Assembly: GCF_038397725.1 (NCBI RefSeq)
Contig: NZ_CP151634.1
Span: 434,001 to 498,000 of the forward strand
Reading direction: 5' to 3'
Source: Microbacterium sp. LWO13-1.2
Lineage (GTDB): Bacteria > Actinomycetota > Actinomycetes > Actinomycetales > Microbacteriaceae
Length of the DNA stretch: 64,000 nt
Part shown: positions 35,401 through 42,612 of the stretch, in pieces
How positions within the stretch are numbered: position 1 is the stretch's first letter
How the letters are laid out: the number at the start of each line of letters is the position of its first letter
The notes under the pieces: generated by a model
Database searches by the model: none
What the model was told of the DNA's origin: nothing
The model's input: only the letters and a program-made list of their open reading frames with translations
Position numbers and translations under genes: made by a program

Positions 35401-35606
35401 AGCACCGTGGATTCGTGGTTGAAATGCCCGACGAGCAGACTCGACGTCTTCGTGATCCAGACGCCGCCGTCGTTCAGATCGACCTTCGTCGTCGGAAAAC
35501 CTTCATACGTCAGGGCCATCGTGGTGAGTGCGACGACGCCGGCGGTCACGCCTGCTGCCGAGGCCAGAACCTTCGGCCGCGCGCGAATCCACGACAACGC
35601 CTTCAT
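29499..35606 (-). CDS. Giant Ig-like/fibronectin III surface protein, copy 2
   Basis: 2035 residues. Basic start and membrane segment (~15-35), a beta-rich, propeller-like domain (~40-360), about ten Ig/cadherin-like modules marked by VxxNDxDPxG (Asp-rich, probably calcium-binding), then about five fibronectin III domains from ~1430, and a final module with four cysteines. There is no sortase signal; it is anchored at the N-terminus. ATG 35606 has AGGGGG 8 bp upstream; ATG 35612 is too close to it. It is nearly identical to copy 1 up to ~residue 1748, then diverges. In bifidobacterial PFNA clusters the Fn3 protein is held to bind host ligands; here it may be the outer part of a secretion apparatus. 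Confidence 0.9.
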   Translation of the reverse strand: MKALSWIRARPKVLASAAGVTAGVVALTTMALTYEGFPTTKVDLNDGGVWITKTSSLLVGHFNHESTVLDGGLRTTGENYDILQDATSVLVVDEGSSTVSSVDPARVSLGDSTGIPGSAKVALGNQTAAILDQKSGDLWVVPVKGIASFEIESKEPAAELGKDADVAVAQDGTVFGLSSTRGEVVTVSVDNEGEPLESSTASLGEIDPAEATITVVGRTPVVLDAVSGVVLTPGGFRTEIPNADGAVLQQASAETDAVAVATASALVQVPLDGSEPVVTDAGGEGASAAPVFLKGCTYGAWAGAARFVRECPGDSNDVAASIKDAKDSKTLTFRVNRDVIILNDAVGGAAWMANESLQRVDNWNDLTPPEGETENQEDSTEETVETTLPERSEVNTPPIAEDDSFGVRPGASALLPVIDNDNDPDGDVLVAAIAEQQPAIGTVQPIYNGASLQIAVPEDASGSGSFTYEVDDGRGGKDTATVSLSVHGWDVNAAPSPKRKTSLTVEAGGTVSYNILPDWIDPDGDDIYLKAVVAAPGDEVDFSTDGQLTYKATASQQGRKDVQVTVADGSGETSTATITLDVRPQGTTKPKTNADHVVTRVGEQITVAPLANDTSSGREPLRLGRVDESPGATILPDFTNKTFTFSAPTAGVYYVQYLATAGPENGEGLVRIDVTEGAEVDLPPVAVRDVALLPTGGDALIGVLNNDTDPSGGILVVQSVTMEPSTGISVSVLNHETLRITDQGTLEETVRISYRISNGSKSADGEVVVVPIPAPEKILQPIANPDTVYVRAGDVVTIPVLDNDTHPSDDALHVAPELIEPFVDPEDGEAFVSQDAVRFKAGAEAKTVYFTYEAVDSRQQKSAGYVTVQILPIDEETNAAPRPRDLVARALSGTEVNIAVPLDGIDGDGDSVELLDIASSPTKGRIIEVAQNYFTYEAFDDSTGVDTFKYRVRDRLGKEGTATIRVGIAPAEQVNQAPYAVKDAVVVRPGREIAVPVLVNDSDPEGEKVALVKDGLEVPDIGGLSARVSGDRVLVQAPDKSLETSLQYSISDTRGATASAVLQITVDEEVPLVAPVARDDRLRPVDLEKGSLTADLDILENDEDPDGTVERLDLEVGDGGTPLENGKIRVTVTDELQLIRYTLTDQDGLAASAFIFVPSVDGLRPTLTSTKPLEVISGETKELPLSEYVTVAGGGDVVITEHAKVAAAKSDGSNLVKDERTLVYTSAPGYFGQDSLTFEVTDGTGPDDPEGRKATLSIPINVLPPENQQPTFIRGEINVSPGEKAEVLDLVPLTVDPDPEDAGKHKYTLTGGEGKGITAQVRGGKLSVEASSNAKKGTVATLTLRVDDGETEPVEGTVLVQVTASNRAMPAANTDTISEADQGKPITVPVLANDFNPFPETPLKLTSFVVETGSGSVEKDGDKLVVTPSKEFVGTLVVRYRIQDATEDPDREASGQVVVTVQGVPAAPGAPTVTSVQDRTVVVSYGAPSNNGAEITKYTVKSVQGSAYSKECQSTTCTLDGLTNNVEYTFQVTATNRVGESEPSGASQIARPDARPDTPNPPTLKFGDKSLQVAWTTPTTPGSPVERYTLEISPAPPSGITQKEVTGNSMTWEGLENGANYQVKVQAHNRAPEPSSWSNWSTSEVPAGPPFAAGAPTTTELAPVGDQAQMQVNWIAPNNNGDVIDSYTLEVYEGSSLVRTHQPAAGATSFAVVVPTSETAYTYRILAHNKAGWGEPSAASAPRRGVIAPGAPRLGSVTPRDGALFAHFSEPARNGARSDELRYQYQLNGGGWADFGSVTRDAGFDPPLLGTIGGLRNGDSYRVEVRAVANVDGSTYVGSPSNAIAEIPYGAPRAPEANARNLGTSVELTWDSRGSANGRPIELTQINVNNGGWQDVPQTGSRTPGNGYQQRYTIEVRARDTANQWTPVASASAVTSDPPAPKAWASKGVSAKGEPGCSTDPCRWIVVNTENFTAGNFTVTCLENGSRIGGTSPRTMSLPANGATRTSCYFGYPGERVSVWIEGPGYNKESGSVTW
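30360..35606 (-). repeat. Long paralogous repeat (Fn3 copy 2, conserved part)
   Basis: About 5.2 kb closely matching 36570-41827. Stretches that are almost base-identical (for example 30640-30780 against 36860-37000) alternate with stretches carrying many synonymous changes, a pattern of repeated gene conversion rather than one recent duplication. Confidence 0.8.
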
Positions 35607-35675
35607 ACTCATTTCCCCCTGGTGGCACGATTCGGCTCTGAGTCGGTCGCTCGAAAGCGCCGCAGATACCCGGTA

Positions 35676-35722
35676 ATCCTAACCGGCTCCGTCGACGCAC
35701 CTGATGGGGAGTATTCCCCATC
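35676..35722 (-). promoter_or_regulatory. Operator-promoter module F
   Basis: Palindrome GATGGGGA-GTAT-TCCCCATC (35703-35722), with pairing that extends to 15-bp arms (35696-35729). On the minus strand it is followed 21 bp later by TAGGAT (-10, 35676-35681). The longer stem, 27 bp after the stop of copy 1, could also work as a transcript-end hairpin. It drives the second Fn3 gene and probably the genes to 12933. Confidence 0.7.
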
Positions 35723-35749
35723 AGGTGCGCCCCGGGCCGTGATGGCGGC

Positions 35750-38700
35750 TTAGAAGTAGCCTTCCCTCGCTTGGGCCGGATTGCCACCGATGATGTTCAA
35801 GCCCTTCGTGGTTTCGTAGCCGTTCCAGCAGTTGATGATGATCGATCCGTTCGCGGGGATGCTGACCGAGTATCCGTCGTTGTTCGCGAACACCACACCG
35901 CCAGCCGTGCACTCGATCTTGTACGACCCTGCGGCGAAGTTCGAGGTGTTCAGCCGGAGGTTGTAGCAAGGACCGCCGTTCACGCTCGTGCAGCCGTTGG
36001 TCTTCGCATCGCCTCGCGTCACCCAGGCATCGGGTTGCGGACGATCGCCCGACTGCGCCGACGCCGCGGCTTCCGCGGTCCACTGGTTCGCTTCGTCTTG
36101 GGCCCTGACCCGAATGCTGTGCGGCTCGCTGTAGCCGTTGCCGACGACGACCGAGCCCGATATTGCCACGTTCTGCCAGCCGCCACCGTCGATGCTGACC
36201 TGCACGACCTTGATGTTGCGACCGTTGGGTGAGCCAGTGGCGTTCCAGGACAATTCGACCTGGGTCGGCAGCTGTCGCGCCGATGCCAAGGGCGTGTGCG
36301 GGGGCCCGAACGGTCTCGCCGTCGACGCGTTCGATGTCGCACCGGCATACGTCGTTCCGTCCACGTTGGCGACGGCACGCAGCTCGACCGTGTAGTCCGT
36401 GCCGTTCGAGAGGCCGCCGATGGTGTTGTTTCCGGGGAGACCGGCCCAGCCACCGCCGTTGAGGCGGTACTGGTACGAGATTTCGCCGGAACGGGCGCCG
36501 TTACGCGACCCCTCCGAATAAGCGACAGTGATCGCCTGGTCCGCCGGGGACGCGACGACTCCGGTCGGCGCGCCGGGCGCGATCACGCCGCGGCGTGGTG
36601 CGGACGCGGCGCTCGGCTCGCCCCAGCCGGCCTTGTTATGCGCCAGGATCCGATACGTGTACGCGGTCTCCGACGTCGGCACGACGACCGCGAAGCTCGT
36701 CGCACCGGCACTGGGCGTGTGCGTGCGCACCAGGCTCGAGCCCTCGTAGACCTCGAGCCGGTAACTGTCGATCGCGTCGCCGTTGCTGTTCGGCGCGACC
36801 CAGTTCACCTGCATCTGCGCCTGGTCACCAACCGGCGTCAGCTCCTCCGTCGTCGGAGCCCCTGCCGCGAACGGCGGACCGGCCGGAACCTCAGATGTCG
36901 ACCAGTTGCTCCAGCTCGACGGCTCCGGCGCCCGGTTATGCGCCTGCACCTTCACCTGGTAGTTGCCACCGTTCTCCAGACCCTCCCAGGTCATCGAGTT
37001 CCCCGTGACTTCCTTCTGCGTGATCCCAGACGGCGGCGCCGGCGAGATCTCGAGCGTGTACCGCTCGACCGGCGAGCCCGGCGTCGTCGGCGTCGTCCAA
37101 CTGACCTGCAACGACTTGTCGCCGAACTTCAACGTCGGCGGATTCGGGGTATCCGGACGGGCATCCGGGCGCGCCACGGCCGACGTGCCCGAAGGCTCGG
37201 ACTCGCCCACCCGGTTCGTCGCCGTCACCTGGAACGCATACTCGACGTTGTTGGTCAGCCCGGTCAGCGTGCAGGTCGTCGACTCGCAATCCTTCGAATA
37301 GGCACTGCCACTCACGGACTTGACGGTGTACTTCGTGATCTCCGCGCCGTTGTTCGACGGCGCCCCGTACGACACGACCACGGTGCGATCCTGCACACTC
37401 GTCACCGTCGGCGTTCCCGGCGCCGCCGGCACACCCTGCACCGTCACCACGACCTGACCGGTCACCTCTCGATCCACGTCTTCCGTCGCATCCTGAATGC
37501 GATAGGCGACGACCAGCGTGCCGACGAATTCTTTGGACGGTGTGACGACGAGTTTGTCCCCGTCTTTCTCCACCAAACCGCTGCCCGTCTCGACGACCCA
37601 TGAGGTCAGCTTCAAGGGGGTTTCGGGGAAGGGGTTGAAGTCGTTGGCGAGCACCGGCACCGTGATCGGTTTGCCCTGATCCGCCTCGGAGATCGTGTCG
37701 GTGTTCGCCGCCGGCATCGCCCGATTGGATGCGGTGACCAGCACCTGTACGGTGCCCTCGACGGGTTCGGTCACACCGTCGTCGATGCGCAGAGTCAGCG
37801 TCAACGCCGTCCCCTTCTTCGCGTTCGACGACGCTTCCACCAGCAACCGGTCCTTGTCGACCTTCGCTGTGATGCCCTTGCCCTCACCGCCGACGAGCGT
37901 GTACTTGTGCTTGCCTGCATCCTCCGGATCTGCATCCGTCGTCAACGCCGCAAGGTCCAATGCCTGCGCGGTCTCCCCCGGCGCGACGTTCACCTCACCA
38001 CGGATGAACTTCGGCTGCTGATTCTCCGGCGGGAGCACATTGATCGAGATGCTCAGCGTCGCCTTGCGACCCTCAGGGTCATCCGGCCCCGTGCCATCCG
38101 TCACCTCGAACGTGAGGGAGTCCTGACCGAAATAACCCGGCGCCGACGTGTAGACCAACGTCCGCTCATCCTTGACCAGGTTCGAACCGTCACCCTTCGC
38201 CGCACTCACCTTCGCGTGCTCGGTGATCACCACATCGCCGCCGCCGGCGACGGTGACGTACTCGGAGAGCGGGAGCTCCTTCGTCTCGCCACTGATGACT
38301 TCCAGCGGCTTCGTCGACGTCAATGTCGGGCGCAGCCCGTCCACCGACGGCACGAAGATGAACGCCGACGCCGCCAGACCATCCTGGTCCGTGAGGGTGT
38401 ACCGGATCAGCTGCAGCTCGTCGGTGACGGTGACTCTGATCTTGCCGTTCTCCAGCGGCGTACCACCGGCACCGACCTCCAGGTCAAGACGATCAACCGT
38501 TCCGTCCGGGTCCTCGTCATTGCTGAGGATGTCGATGTCGGCCGTCAGAGTCCCGTCCTTGAGGTCGACCGGGCGCAGGCGGTCATCGCGTGCGACCGGC
38601 GCCTGCAGCGGCACTTCCTCGTCGACCGTGACTTGCAGCACTGCGGATGCCGTGGCTCCGCGCGCGTCACTGACCGTGTACTGCAGCGAGGTCTCCACCG

Positions 38701-41700
38701 AACGGTCGGGCGCTTGGACGAGCACCCGGTCGCCGGAGACCCGTGCGGACAGCCCATCGATGTCGGGCAGTTCGAGGCCGTCCTTGACGAGGGCGAGCTT
38801 GTCACCCTCCGGATCGGAGTCGTTGCCCAGCACCGGCACTGCGATCTCGCGGCCCGGACGCACCACCACGGCATCCTTCACCGCGTAGGGCGCCTGGTTC
38901 ACCTGCTCCGCCGGAGCGATGCCGACGCGGATGGTCGCCGTGCCCTCTTTACCGAGGCGATCACGCACCCGGTACTTGAACGTGTCTACCCCGGTCGAAC
39001 CGTCGAACGCCTCATAGGAGAAATAGTTCTGCGCGACCTCGGTGATACGCCCCTTCGTAGGAGACGAGGCGATGTCGAGGAGCTCGACGGAGTCGCCGTC
39101 GCCGTCGATGCCGTCCAGAGGCACCGCGATGTTCACCTCGGTGCCGCTGAGCGCGCGGGCGATGAGGTCGCGGGGGCGCGGGGCCGCATTCGTCTCTTCA
39201 TCGATCGGCAGGATCTGGACCGTGACGTATCCGGCCGCCTTCTGCTGCCGGGAATCCACCGCCTCATAGGTGATGTAGACCGTCTTGGCCTCGGCGCCGG
39301 CCTTGAACCGCACGACATCCTGGGAGACGAAAGCCTCACCATCCTCCGGATCGACCAGCGGCTCGACCAGCTCCGGCGACAGATGCAGCGCATCGTCACT
39401 GGGATGCGTGTCGTTATCCAGCACCGGAATCGTCACGACATCTCCGGCACGGACGTAGACGGTGTCCGGGTTCGCAACAGGCTGCAGGATCTTCTCCGGA
39501 GCCGGAATCGGCACCACCACGACCTCACCGTCGGCGGATTGCTCGCCGTTCGAGATGCGGTACGAGATCCGGACCTGCTTGTCCAGCGCACCCTGATCGG
39601 TGATGCGCAGGGTTTCATGGTTGAGCACCGAAACGGACACTCCGGTACTCGGCTCCATCGTCACGGACTGCACGACGAGGATGCCGCCGGACGGATCGGT
39701 GTCGTTGTTGAGCACACCGATGAGCACGTCGCCACCGGTGGGCAATAGCGCGACGTCGCGGACGGCGACCGGAGGCAGATCGACCTCAGTCCCCTCGGTC
39801 ACGTCGATGCGCACGAGGCCTTCACCGTTCTCTGGCCCTGCCGTCGCGAGGTACTGCACGTAATAGACACCGGCAGTCGGTGCCGAGAACGTGAACGTCT
39901 TGTTCGTGAAGTCAGGCAGGATCGTCGCACCGGGCGACTCGTCGACACGGCCGAGGCGCAGCGGCTCGCGGCCTGAGCTCGTGTCGTTCGCCAACGGAGC
40001 GACCGTGATCTGCTCACCGACGCGGGTGACCACGTGATCGGCGTTCGTCTTCGGCTTCGTGGTGCCCTGCGGGCGCACATCGAGGGAGATCGTCGCCGTC
40101 GACGTCTCGCCGGAACCGTCCGCGACCGTGACCTGCACGTCTTTACGACCCTGCTGGCTCGCCGTCGCCTTGTACGTGAGCTGACCATCGGTGCTGAAAT
40201 CGACCTCGTCACCGGGGGCGGCGATGACGTCCTTGAGATAGATGTCATCACCGTCCGGATCGATCCAGTCCGGAAGGATGTTGTACGAGACCGTGCCGCC
40301 GGCCTCGACCGTGAGCGACGTCTTGCGTTTCGGAGCCGGAGCTCCGTTGACGCCCCAATCGTGCACGGAGAGAGTGACCGTCGCGGTGTCTTTGCCGCCG
40401 CGTCCGTCATCGACCTCGTACAGGAAGGAGGTCGAACCCGACGCCTTCTTGTCGACGGCGATCTGCAACGAAGCACCGTTGTAGATCGGCTGCACGGTGC
40501 CGATAGATGGCTGCTGCTCGGCGATCGCCGCGACCAGCACATCACCATCCGGATCGTTGTCGTTGTCGATCACCGGGAGCAGGGCGGATGCCCCGGGTCG
40601 CACGCCGAAGGAGTCGTCTTCGGCGATCGGCGGGGTGTTCACCTCGCTGCGCTCCGGGAGGGTGGTCTCCACCGTCTCCTCTGTGGAGTCTTCCTGGTTC
40701 TCGGTCTCGCCTTCCGGCGGCGTGAGATCGTTCCAGTTGTCGACGCGCTGCAGGCTCTCGTTCGCCATCCAGGCTGCGCCGCCGACGGCGTCGTTGAGGA
40801 TGATCACATCGCGGTTGACGCGGAAGGTGAGGGTCTTCGAATCCGCCGCGTCCTTGATCGACGCCGCGACATCGTTGCTGTCGCCAGGGCACTCGCGAAC
40901 GAACCTCGCAGCACCCGCCCAGGCACCGTACGTACAGCCCTTCAAGAACACCGGCGCCGCCGGAGCACCGTCGCCACCGGCATCCGTCACGATCGGCTCG
41001 CTGCCATCCAGAGGAATCTGCACCAACGCCGACTTGGTCGCGACGGCAACCGCATTCGTCTCCGCCGACGCGTGCTGCAGCACCGCCCCATCGGCGTTCG
41101 GCAATTCGGTACGGAAGCCACCCGGGGTCATCACCACACCCGCTGCAGGATCCAGCACCACCGGCGTCCGGCCGACCGCCGCGATCGTCGGCGTCGCTTC
41201 GGATGCATCGATCTCACCGACGGAGGCCGACGACGACTCCAGCGCCTGCCCCTCGTTGTCGACCGAAACCGTGACGACCTCGCCGCGCACACTCGACAGG
41301 CCGAAGACCGTTCCATCGTCGGCGACGGCGACATCGGCGTCCTTGCCGAGCTCTGCGACCGGCTCGGCGGACTCGATCTCGAACGATGCGATCCCCTTCA
41401 CCGGCACGACCCACAGGTCGCCTGACTTCTGGTCGAGGATCGCCGCCGTCTGATTTCCCAGCGCCACCTTCGAGGCGCTCGGAATGCTGGCAGAATCCCC
41501 CAGCGATACGCGCGCCGGGTCGACCGAGCTGACCGTGGAGGCTCCCTCGTCGACGACGAGCACGTTCGTGGCATCCTGCAGGATGTCGAAGTCTTCACCC
41601 GTGGTGCGCACGCCGCCGTCGAGCACCGTGGACTCATGATTGAAATGCCCGACGAGCAGACTCGACGTCTTCGTGATCCAGACGCCGCCGTCGTTCAGAT

Positions 41701-41827
41701 CGACCTTCGTCGTCGGAAAACCCTCATAGGTCAGTGCCATCGTCGTGAGCGCGACGACGCCGGCGGTCACACCCGCGGCTGACGCCAGCGTTTTGGGCCG
41801 CGCGCGGATCCACGACAACACCTTCAT
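35750..41827 (-). CDS. Giant Ig-like/fibronectin III surface protein, copy 1
   Basis: 2025 residues, same domain order as copy 2: N-terminal membrane anchor, beta-rich domain, tandem Ig/cadherin-like repeats (IDNDNDPDGD, LNNDTDPSGG, LDNDTHPSDD, LGNDSDPEGD), fibronectin III domains and a four-cysteine end module (GCTSVNGGPC ... PANG ... C). ATG 41827 is chosen since GGGGGGACC precedes it; 41860 would add 11 residues without a ribosome binding site. Differences from copy 2 are concentrated in the last ~280 residues, which suggests a different ligand or partner. First gene of the 38-kb run. Confidence 0.9.
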   Translation of the reverse strand: MKVLSWIRARPKTLASAAGVTAGVVALTTMALTYEGFPTTKVDLNDGGVWITKTSSLLVGHFNHESTVLDGGVRTTGEDFDILQDATNVLVVDEGASTVSSVDPARVSLGDSASIPSASKVALGNQTAAILDQKSGDLWVVPVKGIASFEIESAEPVAELGKDADVAVADDGTVFGLSSVRGEVVTVSVDNEGQALESSSASVGEIDASEATPTIAAVGRTPVVLDPAAGVVMTPGGFRTELPNADGAVLQHASAETNAVAVATKSALVQIPLDGSEPIVTDAGGDGAPAAPVFLKGCTYGAWAGAARFVRECPGDSNDVAASIKDAADSKTLTFRVNRDVIILNDAVGGAAWMANESLQRVDNWNDLTPPEGETENQEDSTEETVETTLPERSEVNTPPIAEDDSFGVRPGASALLPVIDNDNDPDGDVLVAAIAEQQPSIGTVQPIYNGASLQIAVDKKASGSTSFLYEVDDGRGGKDTATVTLSVHDWGVNGAPAPKRKTSLTVEAGGTVSYNILPDWIDPDGDDIYLKDVIAAPGDEVDFSTDGQLTYKATASQQGRKDVQVTVADGSGETSTATISLDVRPQGTTKPKTNADHVVTRVGEQITVAPLANDTSSGREPLRLGRVDESPGATILPDFTNKTFTFSAPTAGVYYVQYLATAGPENGEGLVRIDVTEGTEVDLPPVAVRDVALLPTGGDVLIGVLNNDTDPSGGILVVQSVTMEPSTGVSVSVLNHETLRITDQGALDKQVRISYRISNGEQSADGEVVVVPIPAPEKILQPVANPDTVYVRAGDVVTIPVLDNDTHPSDDALHLSPELVEPLVDPEDGEAFVSQDVVRFKAGAEAKTVYITYEAVDSRQQKAAGYVTVQILPIDEETNAAPRPRDLIARALSGTEVNIAVPLDGIDGDGDSVELLDIASSPTKGRITEVAQNYFSYEAFDGSTGVDTFKYRVRDRLGKEGTATIRVGIAPAEQVNQAPYAVKDAVVVRPGREIAVPVLGNDSDPEGDKLALVKDGLELPDIDGLSARVSGDRVLVQAPDRSVETSLQYTVSDARGATASAVLQVTVDEEVPLQAPVARDDRLRPVDLKDGTLTADIDILSNDEDPDGTVDRLDLEVGAGGTPLENGKIRVTVTDELQLIRYTLTDQDGLAASAFIFVPSVDGLRPTLTSTKPLEVISGETKELPLSEYVTVAGGGDVVITEHAKVSAAKGDGSNLVKDERTLVYTSAPGYFGQDSLTFEVTDGTGPDDPEGRKATLSISINVLPPENQQPKFIRGEVNVAPGETAQALDLAALTTDADPEDAGKHKYTLVGGEGKGITAKVDKDRLLVEASSNAKKGTALTLTLRIDDGVTEPVEGTVQVLVTASNRAMPAANTDTISEADQGKPITVPVLANDFNPFPETPLKLTSWVVETGSGLVEKDGDKLVVTPSKEFVGTLVVAYRIQDATEDVDREVTGQVVVTVQGVPAAPGTPTVTSVQDRTVVVSYGAPSNNGAEITKYTVKSVSGSAYSKDCESTTCTLTGLTNNVEYAFQVTATNRVGESEPSGTSAVARPDARPDTPNPPTLKFGDKSLQVSWTTPTTPGSPVERYTLEISPAPPSGITQKEVTGNSMTWEGLENGGNYQVKVQAHNRAPEPSSWSNWSTSEVPAGPPFAAGAPTTEELTPVGDQAQMQVNWVAPNSNGDAIDSYRLEVYEGSSLVRTHTPSAGATSFAVVVPTSETAYTYRILAHNKAGWGEPSAASAPRRGVIAPGAPTGVVASPADQAITVAYSEGSRNGARSGEISYQYRLNGGGWAGLPGNNTIGGLSNGTDYTVELRAVANVDGTTYAGATSNASTARPFGPPHTPLASARQLPTQVELSWNATGSPNGRNIKVVQVSIDGGGWQNVAISGSVVVGNGYSEPHSIRVRAQDEANQWTAEAAASAQSGDRPQPDAWVTRGDAKTNGCTSVNGGPCYNLRLNTSNFAAGSYKIECTAGGVVFANNDGYSVSIPANGSIIINCWNGYETTKGLNIIGGNPAQAREGYF
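36570..41827 (-). repeat. Long paralogous repeat (Fn3 copy 1, conserved part)
   Basis: Partner of 30360-35606. The match ends sharply after the segment encoding RRGVIAPGAP, beyond which the two proteins share only domain type and scattered residues. Confidence 0.8.
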
Positions 41828-41886
41828 ACCCGGTCCCCCCAGGAAACTCACCCGCGGCATCTGATGGCCCGCAGTGTAACCATTTC

Positions 41887-41933
41887 ATCCTAGTTGCGTC
41901 ATCTGAATGCGATGGCGGGGAGAAATACCCATC
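41887..41933 (-). promoter_or_regulatory. Operator-promoter module G (imperfect palindrome)
   Basis: On the minus strand GATGGGTA-TTTC-TCCCCGCCATC (41911-41933), an imperfect form of the locus palindrome, followed 18 bp later by TAGGAT (41887-41892). Measured from the outer edge of the palindrome the -10 lies at 41 bp, the same as module F and one less than A-D. It would drive Fn3 copy 1. Confidence 0.55.
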
Positions 41934-41957
41934 GACCAGCGTGCGTCGAAGGGGGCG

Positions 41958-42524
41958 TCAGGCCCGCCAGCACCCCGCAACATGGTCATCCACCATGCCC
42001 GCCGACTGCATGAGCGCGTACATCGTGGTGGGACCGACGAAACGGAATCCGCGCCGACGCAGCTCTTTGCTCATCGCGGTGGACTCCGCCGTGACCGCCG
42101 GCACATCGGCCATCAACGCTGGCCGGGACCCGGATGCCGCGGGCGCGAACGACCACATCAGAGCATCCAGTTCGCCCTCGGCCATCTCGAGCACCAGGCG
42201 GGCGTTGCCGATCGTCGCCTCGATCTTCGCCCGGTTGCGGATGATGCCGGCGTCGGCCATCAACTCTTCGACCTCGGCCTCGCCGAACGCGGCGACCACC
42301 GCCGGCTCGAATCCCTGGAACACCTCGCGGAAGCGCGGTCGCTTGCGCAGGATCGTGATCCAGCTCAGACCGGCCTGGAACCCCTCCAGCGCCATCTTCT
42401 CGAAGAGAGCGCGGTCGCCGCGCAGCGGGGTGCCCCATTCTTCATCGTGATAGCGGCGGTATTCCGCGTCGTCACCGACCCAGGCACAGCGGTGACGTTC
42501 ATCGGGGCCGAGCACGGTGTCCAT
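41958..42524 (-). CDS. tag: DNA-3-methyladenine glycosylase I
   Basis: 188 residues, the full length of the Tag family. It removes 3-methyladenine from alkylated DNA. Recognised by RCAWVGDDAEYRRYHDEEWGTP at the start, LFEKMALEGFQAGLSWITIL, RNRAKIEATIGNAR and the zinc/His end YALMQSAGMVDDHVAGC. It marks the right boundary of the secretion locus; its 3' end is 25 bp from operator G. Confidence 0.95.
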   Translation of the reverse strand: MDTVLGPDERHRCAWVGDDAEYRRYHDEEWGTPLRGDRALFEKMALEGFQAGLSWITILRKRPRFREVFQGFEPAVVAAFGEAEVEELMADAGIIRNRAKIEATIGNARLVLEMAEGELDALMWSFAPAASGSRPALMADVPAVTAESTAMSKELRRRGFRFVGPTTMYALMQSAGMVDDHVAGCWRA

Positions 42525-42612
42525 TTCCTCAGGCTATCGACCGGCTCGGACACGCTGTGCCCTCGGAAGGGATAGAGGTAGCGTGATGGGCACGACTCTG
42601 GAGGGAAGTCCC

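Noticed and set aside
29499..41827. Giant Fn3 genes as phage tail-fibre or host-specificity genes of a prophage
   Set aside because: No phage structural, lysis or integrase genes are near; the N-terminal membrane anchor and the moxR-DUF58-transglutaminase context fit the PFNA-type cluster.
3108..41827. The locus as a recent genomic island
   Set aside because: No integrase, direct repeats or tRNA at the borders, and base composition matches the flanks except for the lipoprotein gene at 6442-6948.
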